Assembly (NCBI RefSeq): GCF_950023065.1
Contig: NC_088681.1
Location: forward strand, 38,040,836-38,104,835
Length of the DNA stretch: 64,000 nucleotides
From: Planococcus citri
Taxonomy: Eukaryota > Arthropoda > Insecta > Hemiptera > Pseudococcidae
Direction of reading: 5' to 3'
Part shown: one piece after another, positions 46,943-57,480 of the stretch
Numbering within the stretch: the first letter of the stretch is position 1
Layout: each line of letters begins with the position of its first letter
Notes under the pieces: model-generated
Databases searched by the model: none
Told to the model about the DNA's origin: nothing
The model's input: the letters and a program-made list of their open reading frames with translations, nothing else
Program-made: the position numbers and the translations under genes

Positions 46943-48282
46943 ATGTTTCAAAAAAGTGTCTTGTTCTTCGCTCTAATTTATTCATTTTCTACCATCGATT
47001 CACATAAAACGAGTAAGTTGATTTTTTTAAGCATAGTTACTATTTTTACAAGCATAAGTAAGTATGTACTAGAAATTTTTTTCACATTTTCGTAATTCAG
47101 GTATTCGTATTTTATAATTCAGAACCACCAGAGTCATGTCCATATTTCCCATCAACACCTCCACCGTACAAAGCATACAGTCCCATAAATATTATAACTA
47201 AAAATGTCATCCCAGCCAACGTATCAACCCCAGTCAATTTAAGAAATGGGATATTTGGTCCACTTTTTGTCATAAATACTGGATATGCGTGTAAGTCGAA
47301 TGAGTCGTCAAAACAGGTAGGTAAAATATATTTCATCGAAAATAAATTCCGTATTAAAATATTTTCCAGTCGAAGCTTATGGTAATCCTGCAACACTTGA
47401 TGGGGGAATAATTTACGGAGGAGTACTCTGTGGAAAATTGTACAGGTTTCATAAACTACGAGCATATATTTCTCAAGATCCGAATGGAAGAAGCTATAAT
47501 TTACAAGATGGGAAAGGGTAAGTTGGCATGATAATAAACATGATTACAAATTCGTTCCCATGCAACAAATAATACGTAAGAGTTACAAAAATTTCCAAAG
47601 ATCGCCACTGTCAATCGCTTTGCATTACTATAAAGCTGAATATGCATCTTTTCAAGAAGCCCTTAAACATCCAGGAGATGGGGTGGTTTTAGTAAATTAC
47701 ATGATCACATACGTAAGCAACAATTTACACTATAATTATGATTGTTTACTAGGCTTACATATATGTACTTACTCTATACCTACGTGTGATAATTCGCTGA
47801 TTTACAGGGCCCAGTGTACAATATATTATTTATTATACCTCAAATCGCCCTGCTGCTTTTTAGAATTCCTAAATTTGGAATATATTTCGCACCCGAGATT
47901 ATAATCTACGCTTGCTTCAATATCATATTTGCAATCACGGAATATTACGCTTTTTATGGCTCTTATTTAGACCTCGAGAGTGGTATTGAATATCCAAATG
48001 TTATTCAAATTCAAACCGCCGGTATTTATCCTCTTTTGACCAAATCTCAAGTAAGTAGATACAGAAGTAATTTTATTTTTCGTGAAATTATTCCACGGCC
48101 TATTTATACCCTACATAACAATGAATACCTACAAATCTGTGTATTTTTCTCTACAGTTGAAAGCTTTCCAAACATTGCGCAGTATAAATGGTACCTTGTT
48201 GGAAACTGTAGCGCCCCTTCACACCCGAAACCAACCTATTTATTTGGGGAAAGGATACACAGAAACGTATTCTTTATTTTGA
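46943..48282 (+). CDS. Tandem secreted family, copy 7 (288 aa, six exons)
   Basis: Exons: 46943-47012, 47123-47290, 47370-47517, 47601-47712, 47808-48050, 48157-48282 (867 coding bases). Signal peptide MFQKSVLFFALIYSFSTIDS. Exon 2 is shorter and proline-rich (ESCPYFPSTPPPYKAYSP); exon 3 has YGGVLCGKLYRFHKLRAY; exon 4 YASFQEALKHPGDG is one codon longer; exon 5 begins GPVYNILFIIPQIALLLF, a more hydrophobic stretch than in copies 2-5, and contains LDLESGIEYPNVIQIQ; exon 6 ends TETYSLF. Its sister is copy 8. AATAAA occurs at about 48,338. All splice sites are legal. Confidence 0.88.
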
Positions 48283-48944
48283 ACACTCATAAGACATTTT
48301 TTGTATAAAATAAAATTACTTATGTTATTAAATTTCAATAAAATAATTGTACTTTGTACATTCGTTTGTCTTTTTGAAAAAGCTTGACAATACAAAATCA
48401 ATTTCCTCTCCAAATTTTGTTGACGAGAAGGTAGGTAGAAACTATAGTAAAAATTTCCGAGCAAAGAATCGAATGTTGCATGTTAAAAATCAACTTTGGC
48501 AACTTATTCTCTCTCTCTCAAAAAAAAAAAAAAAAAAAAAAAAAACACAAAAAACTAATTAGGTACAATTTACAGGTCGTATCAATTTCTCTAAAGATCT
48601 CGATAGATCTTTGTTCGATTTTCAAAGTGGAATTTTCCCAAGCCGAACATTAGCATTATCAATGTCACATGGCACTGGTAATCACGTAGAGTATACATGT
48701 AGGTAAGTTGCTAGGAGCATGGCGCGATTTTTACAAATGGTAATAAAAAAAGGTACCTACAAATTTCTGTTGTTATTGTTATCTTCGAAAATTCGACTTT
48801 TAAAATTGTTCAACATCGAAAAATTCCTTCGCGTTTGCTCTTATCAGACGTCATACAACACTCGATCTCCATGAATTTTTTTTTTTATAAAAACGGTGAA
48901 AAGCTCATACACGAACTAGAAGTATTTTGGACTTTAACGCTATA
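48283..48944. other. Short intergenic stretch between copies 7 and 8
   Basis: It holds a poly(A) run at about 48,520-48,545 and the 5' flank of copy 8. A TATAAAAAC at 48886-48894 could be its TATA box. TCAGACGTCATACAACACTC upstream is shared with the flank of copy 7. Confidence 0.5.
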
Positions 48945-51199
48945 ATGTTTCAAAAAAGTGTCTTGTTCTTCGCTCTAATTCATTTACTTTCTGGCATTGA
49001 TTCACATAAAACGAGTGAGTTGTTTTTTTCAACACTATTATTTACATAAGTACTTATAAGTAGATAAACATTGTTCACATTTTCGAAATTCGGACATTCG
49101 TATTTTTTACTTCAGAACCGGCGGAGTCATGTCCATATTTTCCATCAAAACCTCCGTCGTACAAAGCATACAGTCCCATAAACATTATAACCAAAGATGT
49201 GATCCCAGCTAACGTATCAACTCCAGTTAATTTAAGAAATGGGGTATTTGGTCCCCTATTTGTCATAAATACTGGATATGCGTGTAAGTCGAATGAGTCG
49301 GATGAGTCGAAATAGGTAAAAGGTTTTCCATCGAAAAGAAATTCACTATTAAAATATTATTTTCAGTTGAGGCCTATGGTAACCCTGTAGCAATTAGTGG
49401 AGGAATAATTTACGGAGGAGTACTCTGTGGAGAATTTTACCGGTTTCATAAGCTACGAGCTTATATCTCTCAAGATCCGAATGGAAGAAGCTATAATCTA
49501 GTAGACGGAAAAGGGTAAGTTGGCAATATGATGGACATAATTTCGTTTCTATGCAACAATAAAAATATAATGTTGAATTAAAAATATTTTCAAAGATCGC
49601 CATTAACAATCGCTTTGCATTACGGGTCGTGCTGGATTCACCGACTCCCAGTCCAAACTTGAAATGAATCAGTCAGTCGTTCATCAAATCATCACTTTTC
49701 ACTTCAGTCAGTTTTCACTCATTCGGTTTCATATTTATATTTTGAATGAAAAATTTTCCAAGTTCTGTCATTGTGTCCCATACCAACTTCCTACACCACT
49801 GTATAATTAATTCAATTTTAATTTAATTGTTTTTGAAAAGAAAATTATGATCAATTTAAAGAGAAATTTTATTTTTAATTTTGAAAGAAAAACCAATCCA
49901 ACTTCAAAACTTTGAACGGATTCCCAAAAAATGGAATCAATTTCGAGCTCCAACAAATTCGACTTACGTCTTGGTACAAAACTGAAAATTTTAAAATTTA
50001 ATCTATAGCTGAATAATCAATAATCTTTCCTACAATCATGAATTACGAGTTTGGAGTTGAAAACTGAAACCCATTTACCATTTCGTTGAATTAGGTAATT
50101 GTTGGAACTTCTGGAAATTATTTCCAGGAACAAGAACAACTATTTTATAATCAGAGCTCAAATATTTTTTCCCTAAAAAACCCTAAATAGACGCTGAAAT
50201 ATTCCCTAAAAAATGCCAAAATATGCCCTAAAACGTAAAAATATTTATTCTCCAACGATATGGGTATTGTTTTACAAAGAAAATCAATATGGGACGAAAA
50301 AATTATGCCAGTCCCACTAATTTTGCGGGGAAAAAATCCGAGCCCTGTTTAGTGTTTATAACAGTTATAGTTTTTTCAAAATCGACCAATGAAGGAATTT
50401 TGAATAGAAATAATGATACAAATTCATTCAATAAAAAGTAAAAACACTAGTAACACCCAATAAAATTGATATTAGTGCTGGTAAAGTATAATTAATTAAT
50501 CAATCATCATTTATCAATCAACTTATCAAGCGAAAGACGTTGAGAGAGTGAGCGGGATTGAAGAGTCATGAAAAGAATGAGAATCATGAATCGACTCTTT
50601 TGGACTGGGAGTCGGTGAATCTAGCACGACCCTGATCACACACGTAAGCAAAAATGACACTATAGTTACGATTTTTTACTATAGGCTTATTAGTTATTAC
50701 TTTACGTATGCATATGTAATAATTTGATGATTCACATGCAGGGCCCAGTGTACAACATACTTTTTATTCTTCCTCAAATCGCTCTGCTGCTGTTTAGAAT
50801 TCCTGGATTTGGAATATACTTTCCACCCGAGATTCTACTCTACGCTTGGTTCAATATCATTTTTATAATCACAGAATACTACGCTTTCTATGGCTCTTAT
50901 TTAGAGCTCGAGACTGGTATCGAATATCCAAATGTTATTCAAATTCAAACCGTCGGTATTTATCCTCTTTTGACCAAATCTCAAGTAAGTACTGGGCTAA
51001 TAATTAGAACTTTTGATGGAATTATTCTAAATCCTATAACAATAAATTCAAATTTGTGTACTTTTCTCTGCAGTTGAAAGCTTTCCAAACATTGATCAGC
51101 ATAAATGGCACTTTGTTAGAAACTGTAGCACCTCTTCACACCCAAAACCAGCCTGTTTATTTGGGAAAAGGATACACAGAAACTTACTCTTTATTCTAA
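48945..51199 (+). pseudogene. Tandem secreted family, copy 8, broken in exon 4
   Basis: Exons 1-3 (48945-49014, 49116-49283, 49367-49514) and exons 5-6 (50742-50984, 51074-51199) are open and have normal splice sites. They are very similar to copy 7 (MFQKSVLFFALIHLLSGIDS, ESCPYFPSKPPSYKAYSP, GPVYNILFILPQIALLLF, end TETYSLF). Exon 4 keeps only its first 28 bases (49596-49623) and last 11 bases (50633-50643). Between them lies a 1,009-bp element with terminal inverted repeats, and 73 bases present in copy 7 are missing. Skipping exon 4 would shift the frame because exon 3 ends in phase 2 and exon 5 starts in phase 0, so a normal protein is not expected. The otherwise clean exons point to recent loss. 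Confidence 0.85.
49624..50632. mobile_element. 1,009-bp TIR element inside copy 8 exon 4
   Basis: The ends are 31-bp inverted repeats with one mismatch: GGGTCGTGCTGGATTCACCG onward at 49624-49654, answered at 50602-50632. The interior is AT-rich and encodes no transposase, so the element is non-autonomous. No target-site duplication is visible: the left flank ends GCATTAC and the right begins TGATCACA, and 73 bases of the exon are gone. That implies a deletion on or after insertion, or transfer by another route. The superfamily is not assigned. Confidence 0.85.
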
Positions 51200-51858
51200 A
51201 CATTCGATAGGTATTTTCTGAATTAAATTTATCTGCGTTATAAAATTTCAATAAAGTTATACTTTGTGCTATCGTTTGTCTTTTTGAAAAAATCATTATG
51301 GGTAAGTTGGTATCACTGTCATCAATACAAGGTATATGATTTGAGAAAAAATGTTTCAAAGACGAAATGCTTATAATGAAAAATGCCGAATCATTTATCT
51401 TGACTTTTCGTCTCAAAACACGTGTTTCTCTGTTTTACTACTCGAAATCAATTTCCCCTCCAAATTTTTTGATAAAATGGTACCACTGATGAAAATTTCT
51501 GAGCAAAAATCGAATTCTTCCACGTTGAAAAACAAGTTTGGTAACTTATTCTCTTAAAAACCAAACTGAATTACAATTTAAAGGTTGTATCAATTTCTTT
51601 AAATGAACTTGAATCTTCATAAATATTAGGTAGGTATCTTACTTATACCTGCTTTGTACACCTATGATCACGTATATTTACAAATTACCACATTTTATGC
51701 TTGTAAGGATTTTCAATACCGATAAACAATATCTAAAAATAAGTAATTATGTTACCTATCACTTTCTGTAAGTTCAATGTCACATTGAAGCTTTTTAAAA
51801 ATTCATGTTTTTCACCAACATTCGCATATCTCGAATACACCTATCTTTATATTCAAGG
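51200..51858. other. 3' flank of copy 8 up to the LTR element
   Basis: AATAAA of copy 8 is at about 51,251 (TTCAATAAAGTT). No gene follows. The retrotransposon starts after AAGG at 51855-51858. Confidence 0.5.
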
Positions 51859-52357
51859 TGTTATATCCTCATATGCCTAACCTGCCTGTGTGTACTATTA
51901 TGTATTACTCCCTATGGTAACACTGCGTTGTCCTACTCGGAGCTGCACCCTAGACGCAGCTACGAGCGTGTGGATCGGCGTAGTTCTGTTTCTTTCGGCC
52001 GGAGAGATGGACTTCCGTGTTAAAGAAGTGCTCGGATGCACTGATATATTAATTCTCAGACCAACATACGTTGTAATCTGTGAATCGTGTTAATCATGGT
52101 GATAATCTTGTTTGAATTATGTTAATCTGTTCTTATTTTGTGTTAATCGTCCAATGGGACACTGTTTAATCGGATTAAATGCCTTTTGTGTATGCAAATG
52201 TGTCGATTTAATCCACAACTTGTGGTCTATTCTTATAACGCCGTCCTGCTGAGCTAGCCAGGTAAGTTATTCTCCTCGGAGTATTTCTTAGTTCTCCCCT
52301 TTGAAGTAGTGATTTATTATATTACGGTAACAGGCATAAAGTAAGAATATTCTCACA
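51859..52357 (+). repeat. 5' LTR
   Basis: This 499-bp repeat is a TG...CA bounded direct copy of 61357-61855. A 67-codon frame inside it (51890-52093) is identical in both LTRs simply because the LTRs are near-identical; there is no reason to call it a gene. The LTR should hold promoter, start and polyadenylation signals, but I cannot place them. Confidence 0.93.
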
Positions 52358-52358
52358 T

Positions 52359-52368
52359 TGGCGCCCAA
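52359..52368 (+). promoter_or_regulatory. Primer-binding site, tRNA-Lys type
   Basis: TGGCGCCCAA starts two bases after the 5' LTR. It is complementary to the 3' end (TTGGGCGCCA) of a lysine tRNA of the CUU type; complementarity beyond ten bases is not obvious. Confidence 0.7.
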
Positions 52369-52723
52369 TAATCTTCGAAAAAGACAGATTGGTGACTTAC
52401 ACTCGTCATCTGCCTTTAAATTTCCATTCCCAGTTGAAATTTCACACCATTGTGTGTGAAATTGCAACAAAGAGCGGAAATTTCCCACTGAAAAAACCAT
52501 TTGTGTTTGTCCCCTCGTAAGGACAATAAAATTAGGTATAATTTATTTTTAGTCAGTGTGAGAGTTGATATTATTATATATTAACCTTACTCAGATATTC
52601 ACATCATCATATGTAATATCATAATAGATATTTTATACCATCGTGTGTAAATATTTCAAACTCAAATAAAGTTGATTCTAACTGAAAAATGAGTATCTTT
52701 TTCTTTTCATCTTCGATCTATTT

Positions 52724-53015
52724 TAGGTAGGTTTGCATAGTCAAAACCTACTTAAAAACGTGAAAACGTGGTCCCTCTATACCTCTGCTACCCCTGCCAC
52801 CACCCAACGCAGGATAGCGCCAATTTTGGTTGCAAAAACAGCGTGAAGGTCATAGAGAATGTGAAAACGTGCTCGTCAGTTTTAGGTAGGTTTGCATAGT
52901 CAAAACCTACTTAAAGCCGCAAAAACGTGGTGCAATCTATACCTCCGCTACCCCTGCCACCTCCCAGCATAGGATCGCGCCAATTTTGGTACCAAAAACA
53001 GCGTGAAGGTTATAG
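52724..53015 (+). repeat. Tandem duplication in the element's leader
   Basis: Two diverged units of about 140-158 bases (52,724-52,881 and 52,882-53,015) share AGGTAGGTTTGCATAGTCAA, CTACCCCTGCCACC and GCGCCAATTTTGGT. They lie in the untranslated leader between the primer-binding site and gag; CCATACGGACGC-like GC-rich sequence follows up to about 53,300. Confidence 0.75.
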
Positions 53016-53495
53016 AAAGAGCGCGAAGTCGCGAGCCAATCACGTTGCAGTAGCTACTTTACGCCATATTGTGCTGTTGTATCTGCCGCACCCCACCCTA
53101 ACAACAACGGACGTTTCATAGCTAGCTAACCACGTTGCAAGCCGCTGTATCACACCACAACGGCCTGTTAGAGCTACCTCACCCTCCCTACACCAACGGA
53201 CGCGACCGCATCAAGCCAGTTGTGCTGTTGATGCAGCCGCGCCCTTTTTATTTCATCACTTTGCGCCTTAACTCAGTAGTTGTTTTTTTGCCGTGTATCT
53301 CGTGTGCCCCGTGTGCTGAATTTATTCCAGGTAATCACTACGTGTGTTTTTGCTATTAGTGCTTTTCAATTTACTTCAAATTGTGCATATTTATTTTTTG
53401 CTTAGCTCATTTTTGCTTTTAAATACTGTGCATATTTCCGCATTTTATTTTTTGTGTCTTTTTGTGAATTTTGTCTCGTGTCAATTTTTCCCAAA

Positions 53496-55370
53496 ATGCC
53501 TATTCAGACCCAAAGTAGTACTGGTTCAAAAACCAGATTCTACCACTGTCTCTGTGTATTAGGTAGACACAAAAAGTCTTGCCCAAACTATGTAAATAAT
53601 TCACAGGATCGTGATTCTAATTCCATTTGTGAACAGAATACTAACGATCCTACCACCCAAGAGGCTGAAATTGTTGCTAATTTAAGCCCATTTTCCTACA
53701 CCTCATTTTTCAAAAAATGGGATAATTCTCCAGTTTCTCCACTTGATTCTGAGGTGGATGGAGAGGATTTAGAGGAGGTCGATGCTGACGACTCTGAATC
53801 CACTAATTTAGCTAAAACCTCCCTCCCACTCCACATTAAGCCCATTAAAAACGTAATTCCTGAATCGAATGCACAATCTGACCAACAATTACAACAAATG
53901 AATTCTTTGATCACTGATACTACTGATCTAGAATTCCCAGAATTGCCAGAAGACGTTGATACTAACGATCCACTTCTGGGATTATTCAAGGACACGTGGT
54001 CATCGCAGGTGCAGATGATTAAGAAAGTTAGGGCAGGCCAGGCTGTACATGACAAGTACATTCGCGAATTAGAGAAGGACAAGGAGGTGGTTGCTAAGGT
54101 ATTGACTGCTAATACCAAAGCAATTAAAAAAACCCACAACCAGTTCAAGAAATTTGAACAAAAATGCAGTTCCTGGGCTGACAATCTTGTCAAAACAGCC
54201 GAGGAACATGTCACCCTAGCCACTAATACAGCCTCAGAAGCCCGCGAACTCGCTGCGAATACTGCACGCGAATTTCGCAAAGATAGGGAAGATAGGAATG
54301 CCAAAATGGATCAACACGTGGCAGACTGCCAGGTGATGGCTTCGGAGCTGGCAAAAGTGAAAAAAGCCCAATTTGGTGGCTCTCACAATTGCAGCAATGC
54401 TATTAATGCGCCAAAGTCCAAAACCATGCCATTTGATTCAGCCTCCCTGAAAAGTGCAGGTATTTTTTATGATGAGTCTAGGAAATTTTTCCCCCACGAA
54501 TTCGTTTCACAATTTGAAAAATACTTCGAGAACTTGAATGTTGTGGAAGCTCACAAAATATTCTTGTTCATCGGAGCAGTGAAAGCGAAAAATGCCGACA
54601 CCTGGAGAAGCAAAGTAGAGAATGTGATTTCTTACAATATGCTTATCCAGAAATTTTTTGATTTTTATTGGGACAAAGCCCATCAGAATGCTGCACTTAG
54701 GGAATGCGAATTACGATTCCGATCCCCCTCAGGTCCTAAAGAAATGGCTGACCAAATGATTCGTTGGGCTAAAACCCTCATGAAACAAAAATATGCCATT
54801 GAAGAATGCATAGTCGATCTTCTGGTGAGCAAAGCCCCTTTAGAGTATAGAATTTACCTTAAGGAAGATGGCCAATCTGTGGAAAAACTCATCAGTAAAT
54901 TGGAATTTTTTTCCAACGATGATGTTGACCCAGAAAACGAGGTACCTATTGTGTTCTCAGGTCCAGCTTACTCCAAGACTAGCTACCAACAATTTGGAAC
55001 CCCAGTTTATAATAACAATGGTTCCAAGGAAGTTGAACTCCCTGATATGGCTGCCCTTCAACGTCAGTTTAGGAAAATGTTAGGTGGAAACATCAACGAA
55101 CATGATGTTTTAATCACCCTTACCCCTAAAAAGAAGTTTGGTCAGTCAGAAACCAAGAATTCTAACTCTGATGCTCAGGAATCTGTGAATACTGCAAAAC
55201 CTGAGCAATCCAGAGAAAAATTCCATGTGAAAATCCCATCTCACCCCCCTCCTACCTCAAATCCCATTGCTCTAATTTTTAATAAACATGGGCTGGAGCC
55301 AATTCATGCTTCCGATAGTGAAAGCAGTTCATCAGAGGAATCCGAGGATGAAGAAACCCCTCCAAAATAA
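53496..55370 (+). CDS. Gag-like protein of the LTR retrotransposon (624 aa)
   Basis: ATG 53496 (CCCAAAATGCC) is preferred over an in-frame GTG 42 bases upstream. The N-terminal 40 residues contain a Cys/His cluster (HCLCVLGRHKKSC). An acidic stretch follows (DSEVDGEDLEEVDADDSES), then a long charged, probably coiled-coil helix at about residues 180-300 (EKDKEVVAKVLTANTKAIKK, EARELAANTAREFRKDRED). At about residues 325-480 is a retrotransposon-type capsid region (FPHEFVSQFEKYFENLN, ADTWRSKV, FFDFYWDKAHQNAALRECEL, APLEYRIYLKEDG). The end is Ser/Glu-rich (DSESSSSEESEDEETPPK). No CCHC zinc knuckle is present after the capsid region. Role: particle assembly and RNA packaging in the cytoplasm. The intact 624-codon frame agrees with a young insertion. 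Confidence 0.85.
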   Translation: MPIQTQSSTGSKTRFYHCLCVLGRHKKSCPNYVNNSQDRDSNSICEQNTNDPTTQEAEIVANLSPFSYTSFFKKWDNSPVSPLDSEVDGEDLEEVDADDSESTNLAKTSLPLHIKPIKNVIPESNAQSDQQLQQMNSLITDTTDLEFPELPEDVDTNDPLLGLFKDTWSSQVQMIKKVRAGQAVHDKYIRELEKDKEVVAKVLTANTKAIKKTHNQFKKFEQKCSSWADNLVKTAEEHVTLATNTASEARELAANTAREFRKDREDRNAKMDQHVADCQVMASELAKVKKAQFGGSHNCSNAINAPKSKTMPFDSASLKSAGIFYDESRKFFPHEFVSQFEKYFENLNVVEAHKIFLFIGAVKAKNADTWRSKVENVISYNMLIQKFFDFYWDKAHQNAALRECELRFRSPSGPKEMADQMIRWAKTLMKQKYAIEECIVDLLVSKAPLEYRIYLKEDGQSVEKLISKLEFFSNDDVDPENEVPIVFSGPAYSKTSYQQFGTPVYNNNGSKEVELPDMAALQRQFRKMLGGNINEHDVLITLTPKKKFGQSETKNSNSDAQESVNTAKPEQSREKFHVKIPSHPPPTSNPIALIFNKHGLEPIHASDSESSSSEESEDEETPPK

Positions 55371-55389
55371 ACCCTGTCCTACATCCTAA

Positions 55390-55677
55390 AGTGATGACGA
55401 TCCTGTCACACCCCCAGCTGAAAATCAACTTGAAATTCAGGTTGAAATTCACCCAGAGCCAGTTTGGGACCAAGAACCAAGTACCTCAACAGGGGTGAGT
55501 GTTGTTACTAACACCCCCACTGTACAATCTCCCACAACTTCCGTTGCTCAAACTCACGATACTGTGAATAACAGCATCCCCACTCCATCGATGTCAGCTG
55601 GGGCAAATGTCAATTTTGACACCCCTACAGACTCCATAGAACAACAAATGGAAACCACAGTCACCACTGCCTTGTAA
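55390..55677 (+). CDS. Possible overlapping-frame tail after gag (95 codons)
   Basis: Directly after gag, in the +1 frame, an open stretch runs from the stop at 55387-55389 to TAA at 55675-55677. It reads as a Pro/Thr/Ser/Val-rich, acidic low-complexity segment (SDDDPVTPPAENQLEIQ, then WDQEPSTSTG, then SMSAGANVNFDTPTDS). It has no ATG near its start (the first candidate is GTG 55495). The composition continues that of the Gag C-terminus, so it is likely the former end of a longer Gag or the start of a lost second frame, now separated by a frameshift and stop. It is not a convincing separate gene. Confidence 0.35.
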   Translation, partial: SDDDPVTPPAENQLEIQVEIHPEPVWDQEPSTSTGVSVVTNTPTVQSPTTSVAQTHDTVNNSIPTPSMSAGANVNFDTPTDSIEQQMETTVTTAL

Positions 55678-55859
55678 ATAGTTGAGAATGCACTGTCATT
55701 TTTAGCTATAATAAGCTTCCCCATGTTGTTCAATAAATACCTATTTTATAATAAATGGTCATTTTCAACAGATGAGTAATCTATTGACTTATAATAATCA
55801 ATAGATTCCATTTTTAGCAATTTCCCATCCTTCAAACGAATGATTTGGTCTCGAATATG

Positions 55860-56600
55860 ATTTTGACTCCAAAATTGTTCAAAAATTCACAATTTTGAGA
55901 AAATTTGAGCCAAAATTGCATTGTCATTTTTCAGATATCTCAAAAGTGTGAATTTTTACCTCAAAAATATTATTTCAATTTTGAACAATATTTTTCCCCC
56001 CAAATTTGAACAATTCAATGTGAAATGTAATTTTGCATTCGAAACCGCCCAAAAACTTTGCAATTTTGAGAAAATTTGAGCCAAGAATGCATAGTCATTT
56101 TTCAAATGTCTCAAAAACGCAAGTTTTGTGCCCAAAAAATACCAATTCAATGTTGAATGGTATTTTTTCCCATGAAAACGAGTAATTTGGTTTCAAATAT
56201 GATTTTGAGTCCAAAATTGTTCAAAAATTCACAATTTTTGGGAAATTTGAATCAAAAATGCATGGTCATTTTTCAAATACCCAGAAAATGCAAGTTTCCA
56301 AGTCAAAAATACTTATTCAATGTTGAAGAGTATTTTTTCCCATGATTCGTAATTTTTGGGAAATCTGAGCCAAAAATAATGCATTGTCATTTTTCAGACC
56401 TCTCAAAAACACCAATTTTAACTCCAAAAAACATTTATTCAATCTTGAATAATGTTTTCCCCCATCAACGAATAATGCGTCATCAAATATGATTTTGTGT
56501 CCAAAATTGTTCAAAAATTCACAATTTTCAGAAAATTTGAGTCAAAAATGCATTTGTCATTTTTCAAAAATTCTGAAAATTCCAAATTTTACCCCAAGTT
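55860..56600 (+). repeat. Degenerate tandem repeats of about 130-190 bp in the element
   Basis: Five diverged units share AATTTTGAGAAAATTTGAGCC, ATGCAT.GTCATTTTTCA, TCTCAAAAACGCAA and a TTCAATGTTGAA.GTATTTTTCCC segment. They are head to tail. Unit length varies through internal deletions. No frame is preserved across units, so they are non-coding. Confidence 0.75.
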
Positions 56601-57480
56601 GAGAAACCCTGGTACTACGCAGTTGTAATTTTACAACTACGTAGTCCTTTGTGTTCCAGCGACTAGCTCGTCAGCACAGGCCGCATTATGCATTTTGCCG
56701 CCATCCTGGCACTGAGACATCTGTCTTGGCAGTTTGTTAGAAGGTGCGGGGTAGGGTGAGTGTGATAAGCACACGAGCCAACAAGCGATTCTGCTATGAG
56801 CTCTCCGATCATTTCTTTTGTGTTCCTGCTTGTATCAAATCCAATGTTGGATAATTTTTATTCCTTTTATTTGAAATTGTTTTACCTACACTGTTATTAT
56901 ACATGTGTTCCTTCTTACTTTTGATGCTATTTGTAAGAAAGCATAATCATTTTTTTTTCCTTTTGTGAAAAATGTTTATTATGCTGATTTCTTTTGAAGT
57001 TTTCCAGTTTTTGGAAATCTTAAGTTTTTTTTTTCAAGTGACGTGATTTTTTTTTTTTTCTTCTAACAATAGAATGTGTCGTTCGCGTATGTATAATCGT
57101 TGTCGTTTTTTAATTTCTAATGTGAGCTGACAGTTCCTGATACCTGAAGTTCCTGATACTTGGTGAGTACAATCGTTATTTTATGCTTTTAAAATATAAA
57201 ATCAAAGTGTTAACGTAAACGTGTCAACGAGGCTCCCAACGCCAACTTGACAGACATATTATTTATCCCTAGTATTGCTTTTTTCACGCATTTCCGGTAA
57301 TATTTTATTATTTTCGCAAGAATTCTGTCTGACTGACCCCCCCCCCATCACCTTCTCTGTTAGATTTCAGAAATGACTGAAATCCTCGATCATCTCTGTG
57401 AGGGGTGCAAGCTCTCTGTCACACACCTCAGCCCTACCAAGGTATCTGAAGCCAATAGTGCGAAAGACCCTTAATCCATT
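56601..57480. other. Internal non-coding segment of the LTR element
   Basis: It begins with an imperfect palindrome ACTACGCAGTTGTAA/TTTTACAACTACGTAGT (56614-56645) and changes base composition (less AT-rich to about 56,800). No coding frame or pol motif is seen. It may derive from a different source than the repeat blocks on either side. Confidence 0.4.

Noticed and set aside
47112..47465. 117-codon minus-strand frame over copy 7
   Set aside because: It is the antisense shadow of exons 2 and 3 of copy 7, whose splice sites and homology are clear on the plus strand; the equivalent minus frame at 49075-49266 shadows copy 8.
51890..52093. 67-codon frame repeated identically at 61388-61591
   Set aside because: Identity follows from near-identical LTRs; nothing suggests translation.
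53696..54304. 202-codon minus-strand frame
   Set aside because: It is antisense to gag and Ser/Leu-rich as expected for a shadow of an acidic, Lys-rich coding frame.
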